From the NCBI RefSeq assembly GCF_023273855.1, contig NZ_CP096884.1, positions 2,666,001-2,730,000 of the forward strand: 64,000 bases of DNA, written 5' to 3'. Both the position numbers and the translations under genes were made by a program. This DNA comes from Seonamhaeicola sp. ML3. GTDB taxonomy: Bacteria > Bacteroidota > Bacteroidia > Flavobacteriales > Flavobacteriaceae. Every line of letters starts with the position of its first letter. The first letter of the stretch is position 1. Positions 18,179 through 26,866 of the stretch are shown in pieces. Under the pieces are notes generated by a model that had not been told where the DNA came from, made no database searches, and worked only from the letters and a program-made list of their open reading frames with translations.

Positions 18179-18434
18179 AATAATCAATTTATAATTAATA
18201 ATAATTTGATTACACATGAGAACAACACTACACATGCAGAATAACCTAATTAGGTTTTAAAATCAACAGAAACAAAAAGTATTCTTTTAGAAAATAGGAG
18301 AGGAAACTACTCCACTTTATTCGAAGTAACCCAAACTTTGGGTTTTAACTCTGCAAAAATACAAAATTCCTGAGAGTTAAACTAAATATGAACAATTTTA
18401 AATTTTAATATGAATCATTTTAAACAAAATTATT
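18179..18434. promoter_or_regulatory. Divergent intergenic region with palindrome and repeats
   Basis: Between DUF5131 (minus) and the ATPase gene (plus). Holds a 17-bp perfect palindrome AACCCAAA-C-TTTGGGTT at 18328-18344 and a 16-bp imperfect direct repeat, AATATGAACAATTTTA at 18385 and AATATGAATCATTTTA at 18407, 22 bp apart and ending next to the ATPase start. A minus-strand TATTTTTG (18355-18362) could be a -7 box. Confidence 0.45.
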
Positions 18435-19298
18435 ATGCAATTAAGAAAATCAGAAAGAAAAAGAGCCAAGATAAAAATGGCATTACAAGGAAGCGCGGGG
18501 AGTGGTAAGACATATAGTTCTCTTCTTCTAGCAAAAGGACTCATCAATGGAGACTTAACTAAAGTAGCAATTATAGATACTGAGAATGGAAGTGCTGATT
18601 TATATGCTCATTTGGGTAACTATAATGTGCTGTCCTTAACCCCTCCATTCACTCCAGAGCGTTACATTGAAGCTATAGATATATGCCTTAAATCTAAAAT
18701 GGAAGTGATAATTTTAGATGGGGTCAGCCAATGTTGGGATGAACTATTGGATTTTCATTCTAAACTAGCTGGTAATTCCTTTACAAACTGGAATAAGGTT
18801 ACTCCAAGACAAAAAGCATTTATTGATAAGATTTTACAGGCAGATGCTCATATCATAGCTACTATGAGAACTAAACAGGACTATGTGCTTAACCAAAAGG
18901 ATGGAAAGCACGTGCCTGAAAAAGTAGGTTTAAAAGCTGTACAGCGTGATGGGGTAGATTACGAGTTTACTCTGGTATTTGATATAGACTCTAAACACTT
19001 TGCAACTGCCAGTAAGGACAGGACTAACTTGTTTTCTTCTAAACCTGAGTTTAAAATTAATGAAGCAACTGGAAAGAAGATTCTACAGTGGTGTAATCAA
19101 GGAGGAAACATTGATGGTATTAGAGCCCAGATAAATAAATGCAAAGATATAGAGCAACTAAGGCTGCTCTATAATCAATATTACAATATAAAAGAACTGG
19201 AAGAGGATTTCAGATTACAAAAAGAAACTATCCAAGCTAAGGCAGAATTGTTAAACCCTAAAAATTATAGTCAAAATGGAACTTCAGCTCACAAATAG
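18435..19298 (+). CDS. Sak4-like/AAA_24 phage-type ATPase
   Basis: 287 residues, RecA-fold NTPase. Walker A G19-SAGSGK-T26, Walker B VIILD95, a loop with MRTKQDYV (near 155) and FDIDSKHFATASKDR (near 195), layout as in phage nucleotide-binding proteins related to Sak4, which act with single-strand annealing or recombination systems. It starts the plus-strand pair with DUF3871 (overlap 23 bp). Probably cytoplasmic DNA recombination or repair for the element. Specific partner (SSB or annealase) not identified with certainty. Confidence 0.8.
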   Translation: MQLRKSERKRAKIKMALQGSAGSGKTYSSLLLAKGLINGDLTKVAIIDTENGSADLYAHLGNYNVLSLTPPFTPERYIEAIDICLKSKMEVIILDGVSQCWDELLDFHSKLAGNSFTNWNKVTPRQKAFIDKILQADAHIIATMRTKQDYVLNQKDGKHVPEKVGLKAVQRDGVDYEFTLVFDIDSKHFATASKDRTNLFSSKPEFKINEATGKKILQWCNQGGNIDGIRAQINKCKDIEQLRLLYNQYYNIKELEEDFRLQKETIQAKAELLNPKNYSQNGTSAHK

Positions 19299-20337
19299 CC
19301 CCAAATTAGAACTCAAGTCAGTAAAAAGTGCTACCATAATAGGGAACGATAAAAGTGAAAATAATTTAATATATAATAGTAATATTAATAGTAATAATAG
19401 TAGTAATAATATAGTTACTGATAATAGTTCTTTCATAGAGGCTAATACAAAAAGCATTTCACTAAACCATTTACAAAAAGATTGTATAATACCTGTGTTC
19501 AGTAAAGACAATGAAAAAACAATTGCACATCAAGAATTTATTGATGTAGTACATGATTGTACTACCAAGTTGTTTTCACATCATAGTATAGATGAGCCAG
19601 AGATTAGAATTTCACATCAAATCAAGGGTAGAACACCAAGTGCTATACATAAGTCAGCTAAAGACTTGCTAGAACATGAAAAGACTATTTATTATGAGAG
19701 AATGGCATTTATAATTCGTGTACCTAGCATAACTGAAACTATTAATGGAAATGAGTTAGCTTTAACAATAGGAGGGGTACGTGCTTATAACAAGGAGAAT
19801 CTCTATTCTAAAAAGTCAGTAGAGAAGTTTCAAGTGTTTATTGGGTATCAAAATCTCGTATGTTGTAACTTATGTATTAGCACAGATGGAATGGCTTCTG
19901 AAATGCGTGTAGGCAGTACACATGAATTGTCTAGTAAAATAATGGAGCTTATAGAAACGTATGATGCAGATAAACACCTATTACAGATGAGGCAATTAAC
20001 AGAATATAATCTTAGTGAAAAGCAATTTGCTCAGTTAGTGGGTAGGTGTAGGCTCTATGGGTTTTTACCTAAAGAACAGAAAAGAGAAATCCCATCATTG
20101 CTCCTTAATGATGGACAGGTTTCTACTATAGCAAAGGACTATTACCAAGATGAAAGGTTTAGCAAAAACCATGATGGTAAAATAAACTTGTGGAATGTTT
20201 ATAATCTCTTCACATCATCCAATAAGAGTAGTTATATAGACACTTTTAGTGATAGGAATGTAAATACATTTGAGTTTACAAATGGACTTAAAAACACCTT
20301 GGATGGTGATTCTAGCTATTCTTGGTTTTTGAGTTGA
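19276..20337 (+). CDS. DUF3871 family protein
   Basis: 353 residues, a family restricted largely to Bacteroidota mobile elements; function unknown. Conserved block CIIPVFSKDNEKTIAHQEF near residue 70-90, SHQIKGRTPSAIHK, LLEHEKTIYYERMAF, GGVRAYNKENLYSKK. The N-terminus (about residues 28-52) is an N/S-rich low-complexity stretch encoded by AAT/AGT triplet repeats and holds copy 2 of the element repeat at 19331-19342. Overlaps the ATPase gene by 23 bp, so they are co-translated. A role in element replication or recombination is guilt by association. Confidence 0.85.
   Translation: MELQLTNSPKLELKSVKSATIIGNDKSENNLIYNSNINSNNSSNNIVTDNSSFIEANTKSISLNHLQKDCIIPVFSKDNEKTIAHQEFIDVVHDCTTKLFSHHSIDEPEIRISHQIKGRTPSAIHKSAKDLLEHEKTIYYERMAFIIRVPSITETINGNELALTIGGVRAYNKENLYSKKSVEKFQVFIGYQNLVCCNLCISTDGMASEMRVGSTHELSSKIMELIETYDADKHLLQMRQLTEYNLSEKQFAQLVGRCRLYGFLPKEQKREIPSLLLNDGQVSTIAKDYYQDERFSKNHDGKINLWNVYNLFTSSNKSSYIDTFSDRNVNTFEFTNGLKNTLDGDSSYSWFLS
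19331..19342 (+). repeat. Element repeat CTACCATAATAG, copy 2
   Basis: Same 12-mer as 15770 and reverse of 30285; this one lies inside the DUF3871 reading frame, in its variable N-terminus. Confidence 0.5.
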
Positions 20338-20342
20338 AGAAT

Positions 20343-20425
20343 GCCCAGCCTCTTATATAGAGGGGTTGGGTTATTTTTTATTTTACCCAATAAAAAAACT
20401 CAGAGCAAGTCTGAGTTTTATTTTT
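20343..20425. terminator. Two tandem hairpins between convergent genes
   Basis: First hairpin CCCAGCCTC / GAGGGGTTGGG followed by TTATTTTTTATTTT (serves DUF3871). Second AAAACTCAGA / TCTGAGTTTT, T-rich on both sides, serves both DUF3871 and the Abi gene. Confidence 0.8.
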
Positions 20426-20493
20426 TATTCTTTTTAAGTGCAGAAACTAAAGCATAAATGAATAGCAGTGCACTAGTGCAAAGATACAAAAAG

Positions 20494-21393
20494 TTATTGA
20501 TACTTTATTTTCTCCTTAATTATTTTTTCAATAACAGCATTTTTAGAGTTTTCTTTAAATATAGTTTCTATATCATTAATAAAGTCTTTTTCTCTATTTT
20601 CAGAAATATGTTTTAAAAAATAAGCTATTACCTTCAAGCATGCATTAAGGGAGTTTCTATCACTATTTACAAAATCTATACCAGGAATAACAGATAGACC
20701 TCTAGGGGTATTAAAATCATATAGAACATCACCATGAGAACATATGTTACGTATTAGAACAACTGCACTCATTAGGTTTTCAAACTTGTCTATGTTTAAA
20801 ATCCCCATACTTTCAGTTACTCGCTTTTTAATGTCAGTATCTTTTATGTTTTTAAATAAATTCAATAGAACACCAAAAGTAAAAAACTCTAAGACTTTCC
20901 ATGCAGGTGCATAGGTGTCTTGAGGGTTGTTTTGATGATGTTTTTTTAAGGTTTTATTGTTGTTAATAAATTCAGGAGTATAAACCCTGTTAAGCATACT
21001 CGTTTTAAAAGGGGTGCTTTGTATGAAGCTATTATTTACTATAGCATCATCAGCAAACCAAGCAGGGAAGTCTTTGAATTTATTGGATACGTAATAAATC
21101 ACTTTAGTTCTAAAATGAATCTCTATTCTATTAAGGTATTTTAATAATATATTACGCAAATCAACATCTAAATAGTATAACCCAATAACATCAGAAAGCT
21201 TGCTGTCTGGAGCAAAATTATGGTCATCATCTATTTCAAAATGATGCCAATAAAATCCTAATCTATAGTAGCCTATATCTAATAAAAACTCCTTGACTTT
21301 GGCTTCTGGAAAATCAAGAGTAAGACCTCTGCCAGATAATATTTGTATTTGCTTGTTTGTGTTTGTTGCCTTATTTCCCATGCTATAATTCAA
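20494..21393 (-). CDS. Abi_2 (AbiD/AbiF-type) abortive infection protein
   Basis: 299 residues. The Abi_2 family is a HEPN-fold group known from lactococcal phage resistance. Family marks: LLDIGYYRLGFYWHHFE (38-54), YYLDVDLRNILLKYLNRIEIHFRTKV (73-98), YAPAWKVLEFFTFGVLLNLF (161-180), and the catalytic-type R215-N-I-C-S-H220. Last gene of the seven-gene defence operon. It overlaps the DUF262 gene by 11 bp, so it depends on translation of the operon. Expected action is RNA cleavage causing growth arrest on infection (inference from HEPN). Confidence 0.9.
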   Translation of the reverse strand: MNYSMGNKATNTNKQIQILSGRGLTLDFPEAKVKEFLLDIGYYRLGFYWHHFEIDDDHNFAPDSKLSDVIGLYYLDVDLRNILLKYLNRIEIHFRTKVIYYVSNKFKDFPAWFADDAIVNNSFIQSTPFKTSMLNRVYTPEFINNNKTLKKHHQNNPQDTYAPAWKVLEFFTFGVLLNLFKNIKDTDIKKRVTESMGILNIDKFENLMSAVVLIRNICSHGDVLYDFNTPRGLSVIPGIDFVNSDRNSLNACLKVIAYFLKHISENREKDFINDIETIFKENSKNAVIEKIIKEKIKYQ

Positions 21394-23170
21394 ATATTTC
21401 TAAAGCTTTAGAGACTAAAGTTTCTGTTCTATTCTGTATGTGTTCTTTTTTCCAAATTGGAGTGTTCTTTAGTATTTCATTTAATACTAAACCGTTGTTA
21501 AAACCAATATTATTGCCTTTTTTATCTTTTTTGTTCTGCTTGTCTAATAGAGGCATATCACTTAATTGAGAATTATATCCTGTTAAGGTAAGATTGCCTA
21601 GTTTGTGAACATAATTTTCCCTAATCTCGTTAGCTAATTCTTTATTTCCATTAGCAACCATTTGTACCCAATGAGGTTTCATGTTTTTACCTTGTGGTAA
21701 AGCGTGTTCTATAGTCCAAACAAATTTATTCTTACTTCTTTCATAAAAGTTTTTATAGCCTTCTCTTTCACTATTTTGAGCCAGTTCTAAACTTGATAAA
21801 ATATATCTAGTGGCACCTACGTTTTCTTCATACAGGTTACCATTTAATTTTTGTTTGAATACTTCATCAGAAGCAGGTTTTCCATACTGAATGAGTATAG
21901 CTTTTACCTCTTCATAGCTATAGTTTTCTAAACTATCAACATGCTCAATTATATCCATGAAGTAGTTGGTTAAGTCTCTAGTAGGAGGACTATCAGTAAC
22001 ATTTCTTCTTATAAAGTACCTACATAACAAATTGATTAAATCAATCTTTTGATTCTCTGATATTTCAAATTTGTGCTCTATGAATAGGAGTAGCATATAA
22101 GCATCTGCACCATTTACATTTTCAAGGTTTCTTAAAGCTCTAGTAATTTCAGTGGAACTATCATCATTTTCATATTGTATATTTTGAGAATAAATAATGG
22201 AAGCACTTTCTAGTCTGTCAAAAATCTTAGAAACATCTCTATTTATAAGCTCTTCAAAAATACCAATAAGATTAGACCTTAATGCTTTGGGTTTTTTATT
22301 GACCTTGATAGCTTCCTCTAACCTAAAAGCATTGTAGAACTGTCTAATAAATCTTTCCTGAATTTTGTAGTTATCTGTTAAGTTAGCCAGGATACCATTC
22401 CATCTATCAAAATTATCATCTATAGTTTCTATTCCTTTTTTTTCTAAAGCCCCTAATAACTTGTTTTTAATGAGGTCTATTGCAGATAATGGAACACCTC
22501 TATTGTTTAGTGTTTCAAAAAGGGTAAAGGCACCATCATGAGTAGTTACATCTATTTTAACCAAAATAGAACTATTTAATTTGTCTAGAAAGTTTTTTGC
22601 TGATTGATAGGTATAAGCTGGATATTCATTTTCATCTAATTGATATAGCCTATCTACAAAATAATTGAAAGCTCTACTTATTTGTCTATTCCCAATATAC
22701 TTTGGTGCTTTTAAGGTTCTTATTTCTTCAATGTTTTTTGAAAAAATATAATTATAATCCTCAAAGTTGTTATTGGTATATGAAGGTTCTAGTCTTGGCT
22801 TATTAGTACTCTCTAACAGTATTCTATTTTTTAAATTCCAAAGAGCAAACATTTCTTTTTGCTGATTTTCTGGTAAATGGTCTGATAAGAATTTATAAAC
22901 AGCTAAATATAAAAGGCTAATTGTTGTCATTCTTTGTTGTCCATCAACTAGTTCAAATTTAGCATCCTCCATAGCATCATTCTCTGTGTTAATGCAGATG
23001 ATAGAACCTAAAAAGTGATTGCCTTCACTCTCTTCAATATCATCAAATAGAGCTTCCCAATTGTCTTTTTTCCAGATATATTCTCTTTGGTATTTAGGTA
23101 TGTGGTATGTTATTTTATGTTCTCCACTGAATAGCTGAGATAATGACTTGTCTTTAGTTTCTTGAATCAT
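21383..23170 (-). CDS. DUF262/DUF1524 GmrSD-like nuclease
   Basis: 595 residues. N-terminal DUF262: IPKYQREYIWKKDNW (24-38), GSIIC, LVDGQQRMTT with D76-GQQ-R80 as in ParB/DndB-type NTP-binding folds. C-terminal DUF1524 HNH-like nuclease about 487-535: IEHALPQ (H489), HKLGNLTLTGYNSQLSD. Single-chain fusion of GmrS-like and GmrD-like halves; GmrSD enzymes restrict phages with modified (glucosylated) DNA. Its place just downstream of a type III system suggests complementary protection against phages whose bases escape normal cutting. Overlaps the upstream 130-residue gene by 17 bp. Confidence 0.9.
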   Translation of the reverse strand: MIQETKDKSLSQLFSGEHKITYHIPKYQREYIWKKDNWEALFDDIEESEGNHFLGSIICINTENDAMEDAKFELVDGQQRMTTISLLYLAVYKFLSDHLPENQQKEMFALWNLKNRILLESTNKPRLEPSYTNNNFEDYNYIFSKNIEEIRTLKAPKYIGNRQISRAFNYFVDRLYQLDENEYPAYTYQSAKNFLDKLNSSILVKIDVTTHDGAFTLFETLNNRGVPLSAIDLIKNKLLGALEKKGIETIDDNFDRWNGILANLTDNYKIQERFIRQFYNAFRLEEAIKVNKKPKALRSNLIGIFEELINRDVSKIFDRLESASIIYSQNIQYENDDSSTEITRALRNLENVNGADAYMLLLFIEHKFEISENQKIDLINLLCRYFIRRNVTDSPPTRDLTNYFMDIIEHVDSLENYSYEEVKAILIQYGKPASDEVFKQKLNGNLYEENVGATRYILSSLELAQNSEREGYKNFYERSKNKFVWTIEHALPQGKNMKPHWVQMVANGNKELANEIRENYVHKLGNLTLTGYNSQLSDMPLLDKQNKKDKKGNNIGFNNGLVLNEILKNTPIWKKEHIQNRTETLVSKALEIFEL

Positions 23171-23546
23171 TCTTAGTAATACTGTTTTTAAGTTCTTCTA
23201 CTTCCATTTCTAAAACATTTGCCCATTGGTAGTAATTAATATGTTCATCAATGATATTAACATACTCTTCCAATAGAGCAAGTGCAATAAATTTATATTC
23301 TGGATGCACAAAAAGAGGATATAAACTGAATACATTATTGTACTCTCTTTGCATTTTTATAAAGGCTTCTGCTATAGACATTGAGTGTTTAGACTTCTTG
23401 TTGATACCTTCAAGCTCTAAATCTTCATAAGCCATTTCACTAACTGAATGGTAGTACCAATCCTCATTTTTTTTATCAATATATTTGTATAAAGTTATAG
23501 AGCCACCTTCAGCACCTATTTCTATAATTCTGGTGTGGTTTTTCAT
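23154..23546 (-). CDS. Unknown protein in defence operon (130 aa)
   Basis: Not recognised. 130 residues, no signal or membrane segment. The N-terminus IIEIGAEGGSITLYKYIDKKNEDWYYHSVS looks like beta strands; the C-terminal half (about 58-128) is helical (SIAEAFIKMQREYNNVF, ALLEEYVNIIDEHINYY). Translationally coupled on both sides: start codon overlaps the stop of the 208-residue gene (ATGA, 4 bp) and its end overlaps the DUF262 gene by 17 bp. This tight coupling suggests that it works with one of them. Confidence 0.7.
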   Translation of the reverse strand: MKNHTRIIEIGAEGGSITLYKYIDKKNEDWYYHSVSEMAYEDLELEGINKKSKHSMSIAEAFIKMQREYNNVFSLYPLFVHPEYKFIALALLEEYVNIIDEHINYYQWANVLEMEVEELKNSITKNDSRN

Positions 23547-24169
23547 TCTTGTAAATCTTCAAAGTCATCAAAGACTATTTCTTTAATATTTCTATAATTA
23601 AGATTATTAAGCTTTAATCCTTCATAGTTAGAAATAAAAGTCAACCCCTTACTAATCATATCATTTTTTATATCACTATAAGATACTCCATCCCATACTT
23701 TGCATTCTAAATATTCAGATAACTTATCACAAGCATTATCAGCTAGATAAATAATTTCAGTACCACCAAAAACAGAAATTATATCATAAATGTTTTTCCT
23801 AAATTCTATAAGTGACTTTGGGTTAGACCTATTATAAAGATAGCTATACCTGTAAATGGTAGATATATCAAGGCAGTTTTCATATACACCAATTTGGAAA
23901 ACAAATGGACTATCAAAGTTTATTATTTCTTTGTTATCATGGTCTACTTCAAAAATATTTGTAATGTGATTATACTTTTTGGGTAATTGGTATTCCCAAT
24001 CACCATCAGACCTCACATATTTTTTAATTACACCATTGCTGTAATATGTAGGTATTAAAGTATGCTCTAGATTTAGAGATTGTAATTGCTCTAAGTAAAT
24101 ATCTTTTTTGGTTATTATTTCCACTTTAGGAATTAGTGTATTACTAATAGCATGTAGTGCTGTACCCAT
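23543..24169 (-). CDS. Unknown protein in defence operon (208 aa)
   Basis: Not recognised. 208 residues, mixed alpha/beta, no signal peptide. Visible marks: N-terminal helix with MGTALHAISNTLIP, a YQLPKKYNHITNIFEVDHD segment (63-81), an FGGTEIIYLADNACDKLSEYLE stretch near 133-154 and a WDGVSYSDIKNDM turn. Lies 4 bp after the res gene and overlaps the next gene by 4 bp. No catalytic motif can be named. It could be an immunity or adaptor partner of the following nuclease; this is only inference from gene order. Confidence 0.7.
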   Translation of the reverse strand: MGTALHAISNTLIPKVEIITKKDIYLEQLQSLNLEHTLIPTYYSNGVIKKYVRSDGDWEYQLPKKYNHITNIFEVDHDNKEIINFDSPFVFQIGVYENCLDISTIYRYSYLYNRSNPKSLIEFRKNIYDIISVFGGTEIIYLADNACDKLSEYLECKVWDGVSYSDIKNDMISKGLTFISNYEGLKLNNLNYRNIKEIVFDDFEDLQE

Positions 24170-24173
24170 ATAA

Positions 24174-26855
24174 CTATAACCCTCTTAAAACTTCAATTAC
24201 ACTTTTAGCTGTATAGGTGTTTTCTACTTGTTTAGTTTCAAAAACCATAAAATATTTATAATTATCTCCCGCTTTTTCAGCCCAAGTTTTACCTAGAATA
24301 TTTTTGTTTTTACTATCATCATTATCATATACATCTCCTTTTGTTTCTAGCAAGATGATGTTGCCTTTTTTGGTATAAAGTATGAAATCTGGATAGTGAT
24401 TAGAGCTAAAACCATTTAATGCAAATCCTTTTCCTCTTTCAAGGTTTCTATGCCAGAATACTACATTTTCAAGTGAAGCAACTTCTAGTATCATTTTTTG
24501 CTCATAATTATTCATACTAGCTTCTCTGTCATATAGAGACTTGCTAATGGTAGTACTAGGATTTAAAAATGATAAGGTTTCTGGAAAAGCAAAATTTTCT
24601 TTTACCACAATTTTATTACTATCAATACCTATTTTAAAACGTTCTTTTGCATATTCATTAGTTATTTCATTTATCTTGTCTTTAATCTTCTTAACATAGA
24701 TAAAATCATTGTCAACAATATCCCTAATCTGTTCAGCAGAAAGATTATCAAAAACCCTACTTACATATTTTTGTAGTTCTTGTTGAGATATTGGTGTCAT
24801 ATCTCCAAGCTTAGATACAATGATGCTACTAATTTGATTAACCTGTGATTCTTTTGGTTTAGATAAAATGGTGTCTACTAAAATGTCTTTAGCTCTTTTA
24901 CTTACCTTTTGTGCAGTAGCAGTCCTTTTTTGCTCATTAAAATCTACAGCATAAATCTCTTTAGAAATATCATCAAATGTAATTTGTGTACTGTAATTAG
25001 ATAGTTTAAAACCATCTAATAAACTTATCTTGTTTAAGTATTGGTCTTCTGAGTTTAATTCTTCAAATAAACTTACTTCCTCTAACTCACTTTCTTCTAC
25101 TTTTTTAAAGAACTGTGGTAATTTTATAGTACTAGCTATCTCTTTAAATTGACCATCTAGCTTATAAATTTTGGGTGCAGTTTTCATAATATCTGTAAAA
25201 ATTGAAGTAGTATCATCAATCTCTATTTCATTAACTTTCTGCTCAAAAGTTTGTCCTTCAACTTTTGCTTTTTCTGTTATTTGAGATACTAGTGGGTTTT
25301 GTTGGTTAATGGTTTCTATGGTTACTTCATCATTTGGATTAAATTCAATGGCATTTAAATCAAAATCTTCATCAGATTTTACATAGTTATCTGTTTGAGG
25401 TTCTTGAGCAAATAAATCTTGGGTAAGTATTTCATTTGGAGTTAATTCTTCTTCTGGAGCCTCTTCAGCATAATAATCATCTTTACTAAATCCAGATTCT
25501 TGTAAACCTTTAACAATACTATCTAGTGTTTCATTAAACTTTGATGAGGCTGTTAATACAAAAGACATATTAAGCAATGCCTCTTTATGTTTAACTACAT
25601 ATGGTTGTCTTAAAACCCTACCTAAAATTTGTTCTACTTCTACAGCAGAAGATTTATCTGCAAGTGAGGCTAATATGTAAGCATTAGGGCAATCCCAACC
25701 CTCTTTTAAAGCATTTACTGTTATAATGTATTTAACAGGGCAGTCTTTAGCCATAAGGTCTATACCTTTAAGCTCATCTATTCCACTAGTCTTTATTTTT
25801 ATTTGTTCTTCAGGAATTTGAAGTTTTACTAACTGCTCTTTTATTTTTTGAAATGTAGTATTGTTTTTACCCTTAATATTAGACTGTGCTTGGAATAATA
25901 TGATGGGTCTTATGTATTTTCCTGTAGCTTTTTCTTCCTCAATAGCTAAAAGTTCTAATTGCCTTTGTAAGTGTAAAGCACTTGTAATAACCTCTTCTTT
26001 TTTATGATGATTATACACTACTACAGGTAGTTTCACCATATTTTCTTTTTTAAGAGCTAGGGCATTTACAAAGGAAATAATATTACTGTTTTCTTTAGGT
26101 GTAGCTGTTAAATCTAATACTAAAGATGGATTTAAGTTATTTAGCATTTCAACACTTAAATCACTTTCTGCATTGTGGCTTTCATCTACAATTACAATAG
26201 GGTTTAGGCTTCTAATAACATTAATTAAAGCAGTTTCATCTGTGTCAGGTAATACTAAGTCTCTATCTACAATAGTGTTTCTAAAAGACTCTAAAGCACC
26301 ATTTTCTTGAAACACTTTCCTATCATCTTTCTTTCTAGAATTAATACGTAAACTACTAAAGTTAAATACAAAGATGTTCAATTGTTCTGTTACAGAGGTA
26401 GGGTTAAAATTAGCACCTTGTAATAATTGGTCCTTTTCATAAACTTCAACTCTGTTGCCAAACAAACTATTTAGTTTCTCTCTATATGGATGGTTAGGAT
26501 TTGATAAGTTTTTTACAGTTTGTTGTAACAGATTAGACCAAGGTACTAGCCAAACTACAGCTTTAGTGTTTCCTTGATTAAAATGCTTATTTATAGTGTG
26601 CAACGCATTACAAGCTATAAAGGTTTTACCACCCGCAGTAGGTACTTTTACTGCTATATGAACTGCATTAGGTATATTATCTTTGTAAGGTTTCATACCT
26701 TCAAAAGAACCATCTAACTGTGGTGTATAAGGCATACCCAATTTATCTTCCCAATATTGGTTAAATGCTTTTGCAGAAGTAGGCTCTTTTTGTACATAAG
26801 ACAAAAAATGTTCTAAATCTTTAATTACTCTATGTTGGTATGGTTTTAATTCCAT
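24174..26855 (-). CDS. Type III restriction enzyme, Res subunit
   Basis: 893 residues, ATP-dependent translocating endonuclease acting with Mod. SF2 helicase motifs: Walker A P72-TAGGK-T78, D224-E-S-H227 (motif II), DLTATP (248-253), GWDCPNAYILASLAD, EQILGRVLRQPY (motif VI). C-terminal PD-(D/E)xK nuclease YPD823FILY, then LLE837-T-K839. Complete. Eleven bp after mod. Cuts between two inversely oriented unmethylated sites in known type III systems. Length is on the short side for Res but all domains are present. Confidence 0.95.
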   Translation of the reverse strand: MELKPYQHRVIKDLEHFLSYVQKEPTSAKAFNQYWEDKLGMPYTPQLDGSFEGMKPYKDNIPNAVHIAVKVPTAGGKTFIACNALHTINKHFNQGNTKAVVWLVPWSNLLQQTVKNLSNPNHPYREKLNSLFGNRVEVYEKDQLLQGANFNPTSVTEQLNIFVFNFSSLRINSRKKDDRKVFQENGALESFRNTIVDRDLVLPDTDETALINVIRSLNPIVIVDESHNAESDLSVEMLNNLNPSLVLDLTATPKENSNIISFVNALALKKENMVKLPVVVYNHHKKEEVITSALHLQRQLELLAIEEEKATGKYIRPIILFQAQSNIKGKNNTTFQKIKEQLVKLQIPEEQIKIKTSGIDELKGIDLMAKDCPVKYIITVNALKEGWDCPNAYILASLADKSSAVEVEQILGRVLRQPYVVKHKEALLNMSFVLTASSKFNETLDSIVKGLQESGFSKDDYYAEEAPEEELTPNEILTQDLFAQEPQTDNYVKSDEDFDLNAIEFNPNDEVTIETINQQNPLVSQITEKAKVEGQTFEQKVNEIEIDDTTSIFTDIMKTAPKIYKLDGQFKEIASTIKLPQFFKKVEESELEEVSLFEELNSEDQYLNKISLLDGFKLSNYSTQITFDDISKEIYAVDFNEQKRTATAQKVSKRAKDILVDTILSKPKESQVNQISSIIVSKLGDMTPISQQELQKYVSRVFDNLSAEQIRDIVDNDFIYVKKIKDKINEITNEYAKERFKIGIDSNKIVVKENFAFPETLSFLNPSTTISKSLYDREASMNNYEQKMILEVASLENVVFWHRNLERGKGFALNGFSSNHYPDFILYTKKGNIILLETKGDVYDNDDSKNKNILGKTWAEKAGDNYKYFMVFETKQVENTYTAKSVIEVLRGL

Positions 26856-26866
26856 TTAGGTATATC

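Noticed and set aside
17402-18235. Longer start for the DUF5131 gene at 18235
   Set aside because: The added 19 residues do not fit the family; the family start is at 18178.
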